Shown in pieces: positions 44,067 to 51,908 of a stretch of DNA of 64,000 bases. The stretch is from JABAQJ01 sp046327745 (GTDB lineage: Bacteria > Gemmatimonadota > Gemmatimonadetes > Gemmatimonadales > Gemmatimonadaceae): the NCBI GenBank assembly GCA_046327745.1, contig JAXLXV010000016.1:111511-175510 (forward strand), given 5' to 3'. Numbering within the stretch: position 1 is the first letter of the stretch; every line of letters starts with the position of its first letter. Under the pieces are notes generated by a model that had not been told where the DNA came from, made no database searches, and was given only the letters and a program-made list of their open reading frames with translations. Position numbers and translations under genes: made by a program.

Positions 44067-44431
44067 GCACCACGCGCGAGGTCGTCGCCGGCACCACGCG
44101 AACTTGTCCGCATTGCCGAGCCACGATTCTCGAGAGCGCGGTCCGTTGTCCCGCCTGCAATCACCACCTGCGGTTTGATCCAACCGCAGCGTCGCGTGCG
44201 CTACCCAGTTTCTCGCCGCTGCGCGTCGAAGGATCGATCGTTCACCCACCGACGGGCGACCCCTGGGAGTACTCGCTGGTTGTGGCGATCCGAAACGGCA
44301 AAGGCGAAGAAATCACACGCCAAGTCGTGGGTGTCGGCGCGATCAACCCCGATGATGTGAGGACGTTCACACTTTCGGTCGAGGTTTTCACCCCGGACCC
44401 AAAGAGCGCGCTGCGGAAGGAGTCGCGATAG
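44063..44431 (+). CDS. Zinc-ribbon protein co-translated with bactofilin
   Basis: A 122-residue protein with an N-terminal zinc ribbon, CPHCRATILESAVRCPAC, and a beta-rich remainder (PWEYSLVVAIRNGKGEEI; DDVRTFTLSVEVFTP). No further domain was recognised. The overlap with the bactofilin stop implies coupled translation and perhaps an accessory role in bactofilin assembly or anchoring. It ends in front of a strong terminator. Confidence 0.75.
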   Translation: MSTTREVVAGTTRTCPHCRATILESAVRCPACNHHLRFDPTAASRALPSFSPLRVEGSIVHPPTGDPWEYSLVVAIRNGKGEEITRQVVGVGAINPDDVRTFTLSVEVFTPDPKSALRKESR

Positions 44432-44467
44432 CGCGCACTGGCCGCCTCCTGGTTGGACCAGCCGACG

Positions 44468-44502
44468 AAACACGCGTCAACTGCACGTTGACGCGTGTTT
44501 TT
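44468..44502 (+). terminator. Rho-independent terminator
   Basis: Perfect 13-bp stem, AAACACGCGTCAA (44468-44480) with TTGACGCGTGTTT (44488-44500), a 7-nt loop and a following T-run. It ends the bactofilin operon. Confidence 0.9.
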
Positions 44503-44623
44503 CGTTTGGCTATTGCGCACGACGACACGAAATCGCGCGCCCCGTTGCCTCGCGCTCTGCATCTCGTCAGTATTCGGATACGTATAGCCCTCACGTCCAC
44601 CCTGAATGCGAGGAGGTGATCCA

Positions 44624-44668
44624 TTGTCTACTGACCCTAGAGAAGCGCGGATCGCCGGTAAGCGCTAA
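44624..44668 (+). CDS. Possible 14-residue leader peptide with perfect ribosome site
   Basis: AGGAGGTGATCC (44611-44622) is an exact 12-nt complement of the usual 16S rRNA 3' end, a far stronger site than any other seen in this window. A TTG 7 nt after AGGAGG opens a short frame (STDPREARIAGKR) ending at TAA 44668. An overlapping frame from GTG 44616 is also possible. Either may be a leader peptide for the deacetylase 77 nt downstream, or the signal may serve a different purpose. Coding status is uncertain. Confidence 0.3.
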   Translation: MSTDPREARIAGKR

Positions 44669-44745
44669 GGACAAAGCTTGGCTGACCGGCGTTCCTGCGC
44701 CGTGCGGTTCAGACTTCCGGGGCTCGTTTCGCGTTAGGGCGCGGA

Positions 44746-45612
44746 ATGAGCCCCAATCACATGATGGAACTGTTGCCCTCGATGCTGATTCCCGCGATAT
44801 CCCTGCTCTTTGCCGCGCTCGTGCCCGGCGGTACCCCGCACCCAGGTGTGGATTCCCTGCGCGTGCCCATCCTCGTCTACCACAATATTCAGCCGTCCGA
44901 CGAGGCCTCACGAATTCGTCACGCCGAATTGACGATGACGCCCGAGGTGTTCGCGTCGGAGATGCAGTATCTCAAGGACCACGGCATTGCCGTGGTGAGT
45001 CTGGGCGCGCTGGTTGATGCGCTGAATGGCAAGGGCACGATCCCTCAGCCGGCGGTGGTCATCACCTTCGACGACGGACGCGTGAACCAGTATGAGCACG
45101 CGTTTCCCGTGTTGAAGCGATTTGGGTACACCGCGACCTTCTTCCCGTTTACGCATGCGATCGGTCGGAATCCGCGATACTTCACGTGGCCGCAGCTGCT
45201 CGAGATGCAGAAGGCCGGTATGACGATTGGCTCGCATTCCAACCTGCACGTTCGCGTCGATCGCATTCACGATGCGGCCACGTGGCAGTTGGAGATCAAG
45301 GGAAGCCGCGATGTCTTGCGTGAGCACCTCGGAACGCCAGTGGACTTCTTCTCGTACCCATTTGGTGCGCTGGCGGTGGCCGGGGATTCCGCCGTTCGTG
45401 CAGCCGGCTATCGCGCCGCGCGCGCGTTTTCTGGTGGGACATGGAATCGGGCGTCGGACAACTGGCGCTTGCACGCCGTCCCCATGACGGGGGAATACTC
45501 ACAATTCCAGCGCACCGTGGAGCCGCCATCCGCCGCGTCGGTGGCCTCGCGGCCTGCCGCCCAGAAGCCGGCGCAGCACCCGGCGCGACGTCACCAGCGC
45601 GCCAAGGGGTAA
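44746..45612 (+). CDS. Exported polysaccharide deacetylase
   Basis: A NodB-domain deacetylase, 288 residues, with an N-terminal hydrophobic segment (LLPSMLIPAISLLFAALVPG) for export or anchoring. The entry VPILVYHNIQP, the catalytic VVITFDDGRVNQYEHAF and the His pair in GSHSNLHVRVD are intact, followed by FFSYPFGAL. Such enzymes remove N-acetyl groups from surface polysaccharides or peptidoglycan. The C-terminus is Ala/Lys/Arg-rich and probably disordered. In-frame ATGs at 44761 and 44764 are alternative starts. Confidence 0.88.
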   Translation: MSPNHMMELLPSMLIPAISLLFAALVPGGTPHPGVDSLRVPILVYHNIQPSDEASRIRHAELTMTPEVFASEMQYLKDHGIAVVSLGALVDALNGKGTIPQPAVVITFDDGRVNQYEHAFPVLKRFGYTATFFPFTHAIGRNPRYFTWPQLLEMQKAGMTIGSHSNLHVRVDRIHDAATWQLEIKGSRDVLREHLGTPVDFFSYPFGALAVAGDSAVRAAGYRAARAFSGGTWNRASDNWRLHAVPMTGEYSQFQRTVEPPSAASVASRPAAQKPAQHPARRHQRAKG

Positions 45613-45618
45613 GGCGCG

Positions 45619-46746
45619 TTAGGCAGCGCGCACGGGAAGGGCAATCCGCTGGCCGGTCGCCCGTTCGATCACACCGCCGCCTAACACGCGGCTGCCCTCG
45701 TACATCACGATCGACTGGCCCGGCGTTATCGCAGCCACAGGCTCCTGAAGCGCCACTTCGATCTCCTCCGCGTCAATGCGGAGCACCTCAGCCGGCACTG
45801 TTGGCGCGCGATGGCGGACCTGAACGGCGACGGTGGCTCCGACGGTTGGCGCGGTGGTCAGCCAGTTGAGTTCGCGAGCGATCACCCCGCGTCCTAACAG
45901 GGCATCGCGGGGGCCGATCACCACTGCACGGTCGGCCGGGCGGATGGCGACCACGAACATCGGTTCGGCGAACCCACCCGGCAGTCCGCGGCGTTGCCCA
46001 ATCGTGAATCCTGCGTAGCCGGCGTGCTCACCAACCACCCGTCCGTCCACAAGCACAATGGGACCCCGAGCCAACGCCGGTGAGTGGTCGCCCAGGCGCT
46101 GGCGAATGATCGTCGTGTGATCGCCGTCCGGGACAAAGCAGATGTCCTGGCTCTCTGGCTTGTTCGCCACCACCTCCAAACCCAACGACCGCGCCACCGC
46201 TCGTGTCTCCGCCTTGGTCTGGTGTCCAACCGGCAGCAGCAACCGCGGGAGCACGGACCGATCAATCCCCCACAGGAAGTAGGACTGGTCCTTGGAAGGG
46301 TCAAGCCCGCGGTGCAGGGATCCGTCCAGGACGCGCGCGTAGTGCCCGGTGGCCACAAAGTTAGCATCGACGTGATCGGCCTTGTGGACCAGATCGCGGA
46401 ACTTTGTGAAGGTGTTGCACCTGACACACGGGATCGGCGTGCGCCCCTGCACGTACTCATTCACAAAGTCGTCGATGACATCGTGGCCGAACGCCCCTTC
46501 CAGGTTCAGGACGTAGTGCGGGACGCCAAGGCGCTCGCACACGCGCCGAGCATCGTTCACGGAGTCGAGCGAGCAGCAGGGACGGTCCGGGACGTCGGTG
46601 CCGTCTCGGTACAGCTTCATGGTGGCACCTACCACGTCGTAGCCCTGTGCCTTTAGCAAGGCGGCCGCCACCGATGAGTCCACCCCCCCCGACATGGCCA
46701 CCAGCACGCGTGCCCCGGACGCGGGGGCCTGACCGGACATGGGCAT
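45619..46746 (-). CDS. mnmA: tRNA-specific 2-thiouridylase MnmA
   Basis: Adds sulfur to uridine 34 of Lys, Glu and Gln tRNAs. The PP-loop ATPase motif SGGVDSSVAA, the catalytic Cys in PIPCVRCNTFTKF and the second Cys in ESQDICFVPDGDH are present; the C-terminal beta domains follow. The 375-residue length is normal. GGAG lies 4 nt before the ATG. It is 16 nt downstream of the cysteine desulfurase gene on the same strand, which supplies the sulfur, so the pair is a coherent unit. Confidence 0.96.
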   Translation of the reverse strand: MPMSGQAPASGARVLVAMSGGVDSSVAAALLKAQGYDVVGATMKLYRDGTDVPDRPCCSLDSVNDARRVCERLGVPHYVLNLEGAFGHDVIDDFVNEYVQGRTPIPCVRCNTFTKFRDLVHKADHVDANFVATGHYARVLDGSLHRGLDPSKDQSYFLWGIDRSVLPRLLLPVGHQTKAETRAVARSLGLEVVANKPESQDICFVPDGDHTTIIRQRLGDHSPALARGPIVLVDGRVVGEHAGYAGFTIGQRRGLPGGFAEPMFVVAIRPADRAVVIGPRDALLGRGVIARELNWLTTAPTVGATVAVQVRHRAPTVPAEVLRIDAEEIEVALQEPVAAITPGQSIVMYEGSRVLGGGVIERATGQRIALPVRAA

Positions 46747-46762
46747 GTGCTCCGTCAGCCGC

Positions 46763-47923
46763 CTAACGTCCCATGCCGGCGAGTCGCCGGGCCTTCTCGA
46801 TCAGGGTGGGGAAGACCACGGCCACGCGCTCCACATCGGCCTCACTGTTCATGCTGCCGAACGACATCCGGATCGCCGCCGATGCCAGGTCGCGCTGCAC
46901 CCCGATGGCGGACAGGACGTGCGACGGGCTCACGCTGCCGCTCTGGCACGCCGACCCCGCGGAGCACGCGACGCCTTGCAGGTCCAACGCCATGAGCAGC
47001 GACTCGGAATCCGTGCCCGGCACCGAGATATTGAGGATGTGCGGCGCACGCGGCGCCCCGCGGCCGTGCACGACGGCGTCGGGTATGCGTCCGAGCAGCG
47101 CGGCCTCCAGTCGATCACGCATCCCCGCCAGCCGCGCACACTCAGCGTCGTGCTCGGCCAAGGTCAATTCGGCGGCGGTCGCCAACGCGACCGACATGGC
47201 CACGTTCTCGGTCCCTGGTCGCCGGCCGCGGTCCTGCGTTCCACCGTGCATGAGCGGTTCAATAGCCGAACCGCGGCGGATGAACATGGCCCCGATGCCT
47301 TTCGGTGCGCCGATCTTATGCCCACTGATCGACAGGGCGTCGAAGGGCGTGGTGCGGGCGTCAATGACCACCTTCCCAAAGGCCTGGACGGCGTCCGTAT
47401 GGAAGAACACGCCGCGGTCGTGGGCCAGCGACGCCAGACTGGGAATGTCCTGCATCACGCCGATCTCGTTGTTCACCCACATGATGCTACACAGGGCCGT
47501 CTGGTCGTTCACGCACGCGTTGAAGCTGTCGGCCAACACGCGCCCCGCGCGGTCGACGTCTATCATCCGTTCGTCGCCGCCTTCCTTCGCTACCTGGTGC
47601 ACGGCGGCCAGCACGGCCTTGTGCTCGATCGGCGTGGTCGCGACGGTGTTGCGCGTCCCGCGCCGTGCTCGCCACGTGCCAAGAATGGCCAGGTTGTCCG
47701 ATTCCGTTCCTCCCGACGTGAAGCAGAGTTCATCCGCCGACGCGCCAAGGCAAACGGCGAGGCGCTCTCGCGCCTCATCGAGTGCCGCGCGTGCCTCACG
47801 GCCCCAGCGATGGACGCTGGAGGGATTCCCGAAGCGAGGCCCAAAAAACGGCTGCATGGCCTCGAACACCTCCGGTCGAACCGGGGTGGTGGCGGCGTGG
47901 TCGAGGTAAATGGGCTGTGGCAT
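46763..47923 (-). CDS. iscS: Cysteine desulfurase (NifS/IscS family)
   Basis: A PLP enzyme that takes sulfur from cysteine for tRNA thiolation and Fe-S clusters. The 386-residue product begins PQPIYLDHAATTPVRPEV; it has the PLP Lys in SGHKIGAPKGIGA and the catalytic Cys loop CSAGSACQSGS. A longer frame runs upstream but covers the intergenic gap and the next gene, so the ATG at 47923 was chosen. It has no clear ribosome site, but a -10-like TATATT lies 8 nt before it, suggesting a leaderless or nearly leaderless message. Confidence 0.95.
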   Translation of the reverse strand: MPQPIYLDHAATTPVRPEVFEAMQPFFGPRFGNPSSVHRWGREARAALDEARERLAVCLGASADELCFTSGGTESDNLAILGTWRARRGTRNTVATTPIEHKAVLAAVHQVAKEGGDERMIDVDRAGRVLADSFNACVNDQTALCSIMWVNNEIGVMQDIPSLASLAHDRGVFFHTDAVQAFGKVVIDARTTPFDALSISGHKIGAPKGIGAMFIRRGSAIEPLMHGGTQDRGRRPGTENVAMSVALATAAELTLAEHDAECARLAGMRDRLEAALLGRIPDAVVHGRGAPRAPHILNISVPGTDSESLLMALDLQGVACSAGSACQSGSVSPSHVLSAIGVQRDLASAAIRMSFGSMNSEADVERVAVVFPTLIEKARRLAGMGR

Positions 47924-47931
47924 GGGACAGG

Positions 47932-47937
47932 AATATA
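47932..47937 (-). promoter_or_regulatory. Possible -10 box just upstream of the cysteine desulfurase start
   Basis: TATATT on the minus strand, 8 nt before the ATG, in a 62-nt gap with no ribosome site. Transcription would start at or next to the start codon. No good -35 was seen. Confidence 0.35.
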
Positions 47938-47985
47938 CAGCCGGGGGTGGGGGTCCCGGCACACCTTCCCCGGGGCTCCAGCGGC

Positions 47986-48723
47986 TCAGTCCAGTACCAG
48001 TCGCCCCCGCCGGAAGCGCAGGAGGGCCGCGGCGTTCACTAGGACCGCCGCCACGGCCAACCCGATGACCACCCATCGCACGATGGGGTCGATGCCGATG
48101 ATGGTCAGGCGGGTCAGCAATTCGAGGCGGCGCTCTCCCGGCATGGCCTGAATTGCCAGAGCCGGTCCCAGAAACAGGATCAGCATGATCACCCCGAAGG
48201 CTTGTTGCGCCTGACGGACACTCGATGCGCGCAGCGACACAAAGACTCCCACCCCAGACAGGAACAGGCAATTCAGCCCGATCAGGACCAGCAGCGCCCC
48301 AAAGTGCGCCGCCGGAATCCAGAGTAGCCCGTTCTCGCGGTACCGCACATTCAGCACAATCCACCCAACGGTGATGTTCATGAGGGCAAAGACATACCCA
48401 TAGAGCACCGCGGCCAGGACCTTACCAATCAGGATGGCACTGTCTGGGAGTCGGGTGGCCAGCAACGTTTCCAGCGTGTGACGTTCGCGTTCTCCAGCAA
48501 TGGCGTCGGCGATCAGCGTCGAGACCATGCTCCCGGCCAGAATCGGCCAGTACGCCAGCATCAACGGCGACGAGATCCACGAGGGTCCCATCTGCAGGGG
48601 TGTCACGATGCCAAGCATCAGCACGACGATCAAGGCAGACAGCCCGCCGCGTTTCAGCTTGAACAATTGATCCTTGAACTCGCGCCACTCCTTCCAGACG
48701 ATCGTGAGGATGTCGGTGATCAT
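47986..48723 (-). CDS. ABC-2 type transporter permease
   Basis: A 245-residue membrane subunit with six predicted helices, of the ABC-2/CcmB-like type. The blocks DAIAGERERHTLETLLATRL and VGWIVLNVRYRENGLLWIP are characteristic of drug or Na+ efflux permeases (NatB-like). The ATG overlaps the stop of the ATPase gene (ATGA), so the two form one exporter. The substrate is not known; the coupling to kynurenine pathway genes upstream is noted separately. Confidence 0.85.
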   Translation of the reverse strand: MITDILTIVWKEWREFKDQLFKLKRGGLSALIVVLMLGIVTPLQMGPSWISSPLMLAYWPILAGSMVSTLIADAIAGERERHTLETLLATRLPDSAILIGKVLAAVLYGYVFALMNITVGWIVLNVRYRENGLLWIPAAHFGALLVLIGLNCLFLSGVGVFVSLRASSVRQAQQAFGVIMLILFLGPALAIQAMPGERRLELLTRLTIIGIDPIVRWVVIGLAVAAVLVNAAALLRFRRGRLVLD

Positions 48724-49664
48724 GACACCTCTCGGGACGCATCGTCCCCGACTAGCTGAAGGAACGCATCTTCCAGCGACGCGCGCTCGGGCCGCACTTC
48801 TTCCACGTCGACGCCTTGTGCCACCAGCCAGCGAACGATGGGCGCCGCCGTAGCGCCGTCATCCAGGGATACGATCCAGCCGCCATGGTCCGGCCGCACG
48901 CCCTTGACCTGAGGTTCGCGGCCTAACGACTCGAACACCTCGGGGGCCGCCCGGGCGACGATCCGCACCGCGTTGCCGTCGCGGCGACGACGGAGCTCCT
49001 CGGGGCTGCCAATGCCCACCAGCCGCCCTTTCTGGATCACGCCGATCAACGCGCACAAGCGCTCGGCCTCGGAGAGGTTGTGCGTGGTGAGGAAGATGGT
49101 CGTCCCCTGGCCGGCCGAGAGGGCTTCGAGATCGTCGCGGAGCGCGGCGCTGGCCACCGGGTCCAATCCGGCCGTCGGCTCGTCAAGGAAGATGAGGGGC
49201 GGCCGGTGCAACACCGCGCGTGCGACCGCCAACTTCTGTTTCATTCCGCGGCTCCACGTTCCCACGAGGTCGTCCCGGCGATCCCAGAGACCGAACTGAT
49301 CGAGCAGTTCGCGCGCGCGCGCGCGGCGTTCGACCTTTGGCATGCGCCACGCGCGCCCGAATAGTTCAAGGTTCTGCGCCGCGGTCAACCGCTCGTACAG
49401 TCCGTTGTGCTCCAGCAGTGCGCCCGATCGAGCGCGCACGCCAGCCCCGTCTCGCCACGCGTCCAGTCCCAGAACCTCGGCGCGACCGGATGTCGGTTCG
49501 ACCAGTCCCAGGAATGTGCGAATGGCCGTGGTCTTTCCCGCGCCGTTCGGGCCGAGAAAACCGAAGACGATACCGCTGGGTACTTCCAGGTTGAGCCGGT
49601 CCAGCGCGCGCACCGACTCAAAGTCGCGCACGACGTCGATGGCCCGGATGGCGGGGGTCGTCAT
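48720..49664 (-). CDS. ABC transporter ATP-binding protein
   Basis: A 314-residue ATPase: Walker A GPNGAGKTT, signature WSRGMKQKLAVARA, Walker B LIFLDEPTAGLDP and H-loop TTHNLSEAE. It has a C-terminal extension of about 85 residues typical of ABC-2 ATPases. The ATG at 49664 overlaps the kynB-like stop. A longer upstream frame was rejected because it lies inside that gene. Partner of the permease encoded next. Confidence 0.93.
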   Translation of the reverse strand: MTTPAIRAIDVVRDFESVRALDRLNLEVPSGIVFGFLGPNGAGKTTAIRTFLGLVEPTSGRAEVLGLDAWRDGAGVRARSGALLEHNGLYERLTAAQNLELFGRAWRMPKVERRARARELLDQFGLWDRRDDLVGTWSRGMKQKLAVARAVLHRPPLIFLDEPTAGLDPVASAALRDDLEALSAGQGTTIFLTTHNLSEAERLCALIGVIQKGRLVGIGSPEELRRRRDGNAVRIVARAAPEVFESLGREPQVKGVRPDHGGWIVSLDDGATAAPIVRWLVAQGVDVEEVRPERASLEDAFLQLVGDDASREVS

Positions 49665-50293
49665 GCGGGGCCGAGATCTTCGAGCACGGCACGCACCGGA
49701 GCGGCGTCGACTGCGGCGATCTTGAGCGGCAGGGCCACCAGGCGATAGTCGCCGGCTGCAACGGCACGCAAGTCGAGGTTCTCCAGGATGCACGCGCCAC
49801 CGTCGAAGATCGCGTGATGCACCGCGAGCGTCTTGCTGTCGCGGTCGTCGACGGACGGGCAGTCGACGCCCAGCAGCCGAAGTCCCCGTTGCAGGAGCGC
49901 CCGCACCGCCTCCGTCGAGAGCACGGGCCAGCGATTGGGGAAAACGCCATCGGCAATGGTCCGGCCGGTTCGCAGCAACAGGCGACCGCCGGCGATCGGC
50001 CTCTGCAGCCGCTGGTCGTCAGCTTGAATTTCGCCGTGGCAATCCTGAAGGTCGATGACCGTGGCTGGTCCGAGGAATGCGTCCAGAGGCAAGGCGTCCG
50101 CCGATGGTGCGCCATCGCGCACATGCAGCGGCGCATCGGCGTGCGTGCCAACATGCGGGCTGCCGGACAGCGACGAGACATTGACGCTCGCGCCGTCCGC
50201 CATGCGCCACGCCCAGGTGCAACTATAGGGCGTGTCGCCCGGCCATTCCGGCGTATTCGCGGCCAGGGTGATGCTGATACAGCGTCGGGTCAT
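49661..50293 (-). CDS. kynB: Kynurenine formamidase (cyclase family)
   Basis: Hydrolyses N-formylkynurenine to kynurenine and formate. The 210-residue protein has the family metal motif SPHVGTHADAPLH, with downstream LLGVDCPSVDDRDSK and VHHAIFDGG. It starts at ATG 50293, overlapping the stop of the tryptophan 2,3-dioxygenase gene (ATGA), and its stop overlaps the ABC ATPase start. The pairing with kynA makes the assignment firm over other cyclase-family amidases. Confidence 0.93.
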   Translation of the reverse strand: MTRRCISITLAANTPEWPGDTPYSCTWAWRMADGASVNVSSLSGSPHVGTHADAPLHVRDGAPSADALPLDAFLGPATVIDLQDCHGEIQADDQRLQRPIAGGRLLLRTGRTIADGVFPNRWPVLSTEAVRALLQRGLRLLGVDCPSVDDRDSKTLAVHHAIFDGGACILENLDLRAVAAGDYRLVALPLKIAAVDAAPVRAVLEDLGPA

Positions 50294-51063
50294 GTCCCCG
50301 CTGGTCCTGACGGCGCGGAACCGGCGCCAAAGAACTTCGCCCGAACCTCCCACAAAACGGGGAAGAAGCGTTGCGACAGGGTGCGCTGCAGGTACTTCGA
50401 ACCCAACGTGCCACCGGTACCGCCTGTTTGGGGGCCGATGATCCGCTCCACCATTTGCACGTGCAAAAAGCGCCACAAGCCAAACCCCTGCTCGTACTCG
50501 ATCAAGCTCTCCGCCAGCAGGAACACGTCGGAGACGGCGGGATCCCCATAGACCTGCTCCAGCGTGACGCCGCGTTCCTCCAGCAATGCGAGAAACAAGG
50601 CCTGCAATGTCGGCCGGGACAACACCCGTTGCACCTCAGGCGGGATCTCCCCGTGTTCTCGCAGGACCGCCATGAAGTGATCACCGCGCAATCCGCTTGC
50701 CGCCTCGATCGCGCGAAACTGAAAGCTCTGACCGCCGCTGGCCGACCCCAGGTATCCGCGAAACTCGGCAAAGCGCTGCGGTGGCAGTGTATCCAGCGCC
50801 GACAGCTGCGCCGCGACGATGCGCGTGAGGGCGTTGATGCGACGCATGGTGGCCAACGCGCCCATGGCATCGCGATGTTCCAGCCGCGTGACCAACTGGT
50901 CGAACTCGTGCAGCAGCACCTTGAACCACAGTTCACTGGCCTGGTGCACCACAATGAACAACAATTCGTCAGAATGCTCCGGCTGCGAACGCGGACGCTG
51001 CAGCCGCAACAGTTCGGCTACGGCCAGATAGTCACCGTAGGTGACGTCGTTGGATGAATGCAC
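50290..51063 (-). CDS. kynA: Tryptophan 2,3-dioxygenase
   Basis: Haem enzyme that opens the indole ring of L-tryptophan to give N-formylkynurenine. The 257-residue protein has LLFIVVHQASELWFKVLLHE, FRGYLGSASGGQSFQFR and the later SLIEYEQGFGLWRFLHVQM, all standard for the family. The start is GTG. It follows the bshB1-like gene by 6 nt and is coupled to kynB. No kynureninase or later pathway gene is in the window, so the operon seems to stop at kynurenine. Confidence 0.95.
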   Translation of the reverse strand: MHSSNDVTYGDYLAVAELLRLQRPRSQPEHSDELLFIVVHQASELWFKVLLHEFDQLVTRLEHRDAMGALATMRRINALTRIVAAQLSALDTLPPQRFAEFRGYLGSASGGQSFQFRAIEAASGLRGDHFMAVLREHGEIPPEVQRVLSRPTLQALFLALLEERGVTLEQVYGDPAVSDVFLLAESLIEYEQGFGLWRFLHVQMVERIIGPQTGGTGGTLGSKYLQRTLSQRFFPVLWEVRAKFFGAGSAPSGPAGT

Positions 51064-51069
51064 GGTCGG

Positions 51070-51795
51070 TCAGAAGGTGGAGACGGCGAGGCTGACGACA
51101 TCGTCCACCCGCATCGTCTCTGTGGTGTAAAAAGGCTCGCCATAGCGCACGCGGATGAGCGAGCCGTCGTGCGCGGCTTGGTGGCGGACGACATCAAGCA
51201 ATGGCTCTCCCGTCGGATAGACCTCGCCTGCTTGCGTCGCGCCTTCAAACTGGGATGCATAGCAGCGGATCGCATCCAACTTGACCTCGAATACCTCCGA
51301 GATATCGACGACGAACGTGGGCTTGAGGTTGTCCTCGCGATATGCGATCGCGTGTAGGACCTTCCGGGGGCGATGCGGTTCCTTGCCCGGAGCGTAGTTC
51401 CGAAGCCCCGCCAGAAAGCACGCGTCGCGAATGAGTTCGGCGGCTTTGCGATGGTCGGGGTGTCGACCATACGGCGCCGGAGCCGGTGCGATCACTACGG
51501 CGGGACGCACGGTGCGAAGCACATCCACCAGCGCCGCGCGCGCCGCATCGTCGTTGTGAATGCCGGAGTCGGGAAGGGCCAGGCATTCGCGCCACGCGAC
51601 CCCCATCACCTTCGCGGACCGCGCGCTCTCGTCGGCTCGAATCGCCGCCGTGCCGCGCGAACCCAGTTCACCAGCCGTCAGGTCCAGAATACCCACCTGT
51701 GCGCCGCGGCGCGCCGCGGCGATGAGTGTGCCGCCACAGGTGAGTTCCACATCGTCCGGATGGGCGGCTATCGCCAGCAGGTCCAATGTCGGCAT
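51070..51795 (-). CDS. bshB1: BshB1-type deacetylase (bacillithiol biosynthesis)
   Basis: A LmbE/PIG-L zinc deacetylase, 241 residues: LLAIAAHPDDVELTCGG (metal site), LDLTAGELGSRGT, PYGRHPDHRKAAEL (third metal His) and a C-terminal SLIRVRYGEPFY. The pattern matches BshB1, which removes acetyl from GlcNAc-malate in bacillithiol synthesis. Other Bsh genes are not in the window, so a related substrate is possible. It opens the operon with kynA and kynB. No ribosome site is evident at the ATG (51795). Confidence 0.87.
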   Translation of the reverse strand: MPTLDLLAIAAHPDDVELTCGGTLIAAARRGAQVGILDLTAGELGSRGTAAIRADESARSAKVMGVAWRECLALPDSGIHNDDAARAALVDVLRTVRPAVVIAPAPAPYGRHPDHRKAAELIRDACFLAGLRNYAPGKEPHRPRKVLHAIAYREDNLKPTFVVDISEVFEVKLDAIRCYASQFEGATQAGEVYPTGEPLLDVVRHQAAHDGSLIRVRYGEPFYTTETMRVDDVVSLAVSTF

Positions 51796-51908
51796 GCGCG
51801 TAATGTAACGCGGGTGAAATCCTGCCTGCACGCCCGACTTGCGTCCACCGCGCGCACTCGGGACTTTTGGCGACCTCGGTTGCAACCCCTTTCTCCCGGA
51901 GTTCACGA

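Noticed and set aside
47924..48364. Upstream extension of the cysteine desulfurase frame
   Set aside because: It runs through the gap and into the ABC permease gene; family similarity begins only at 47923.
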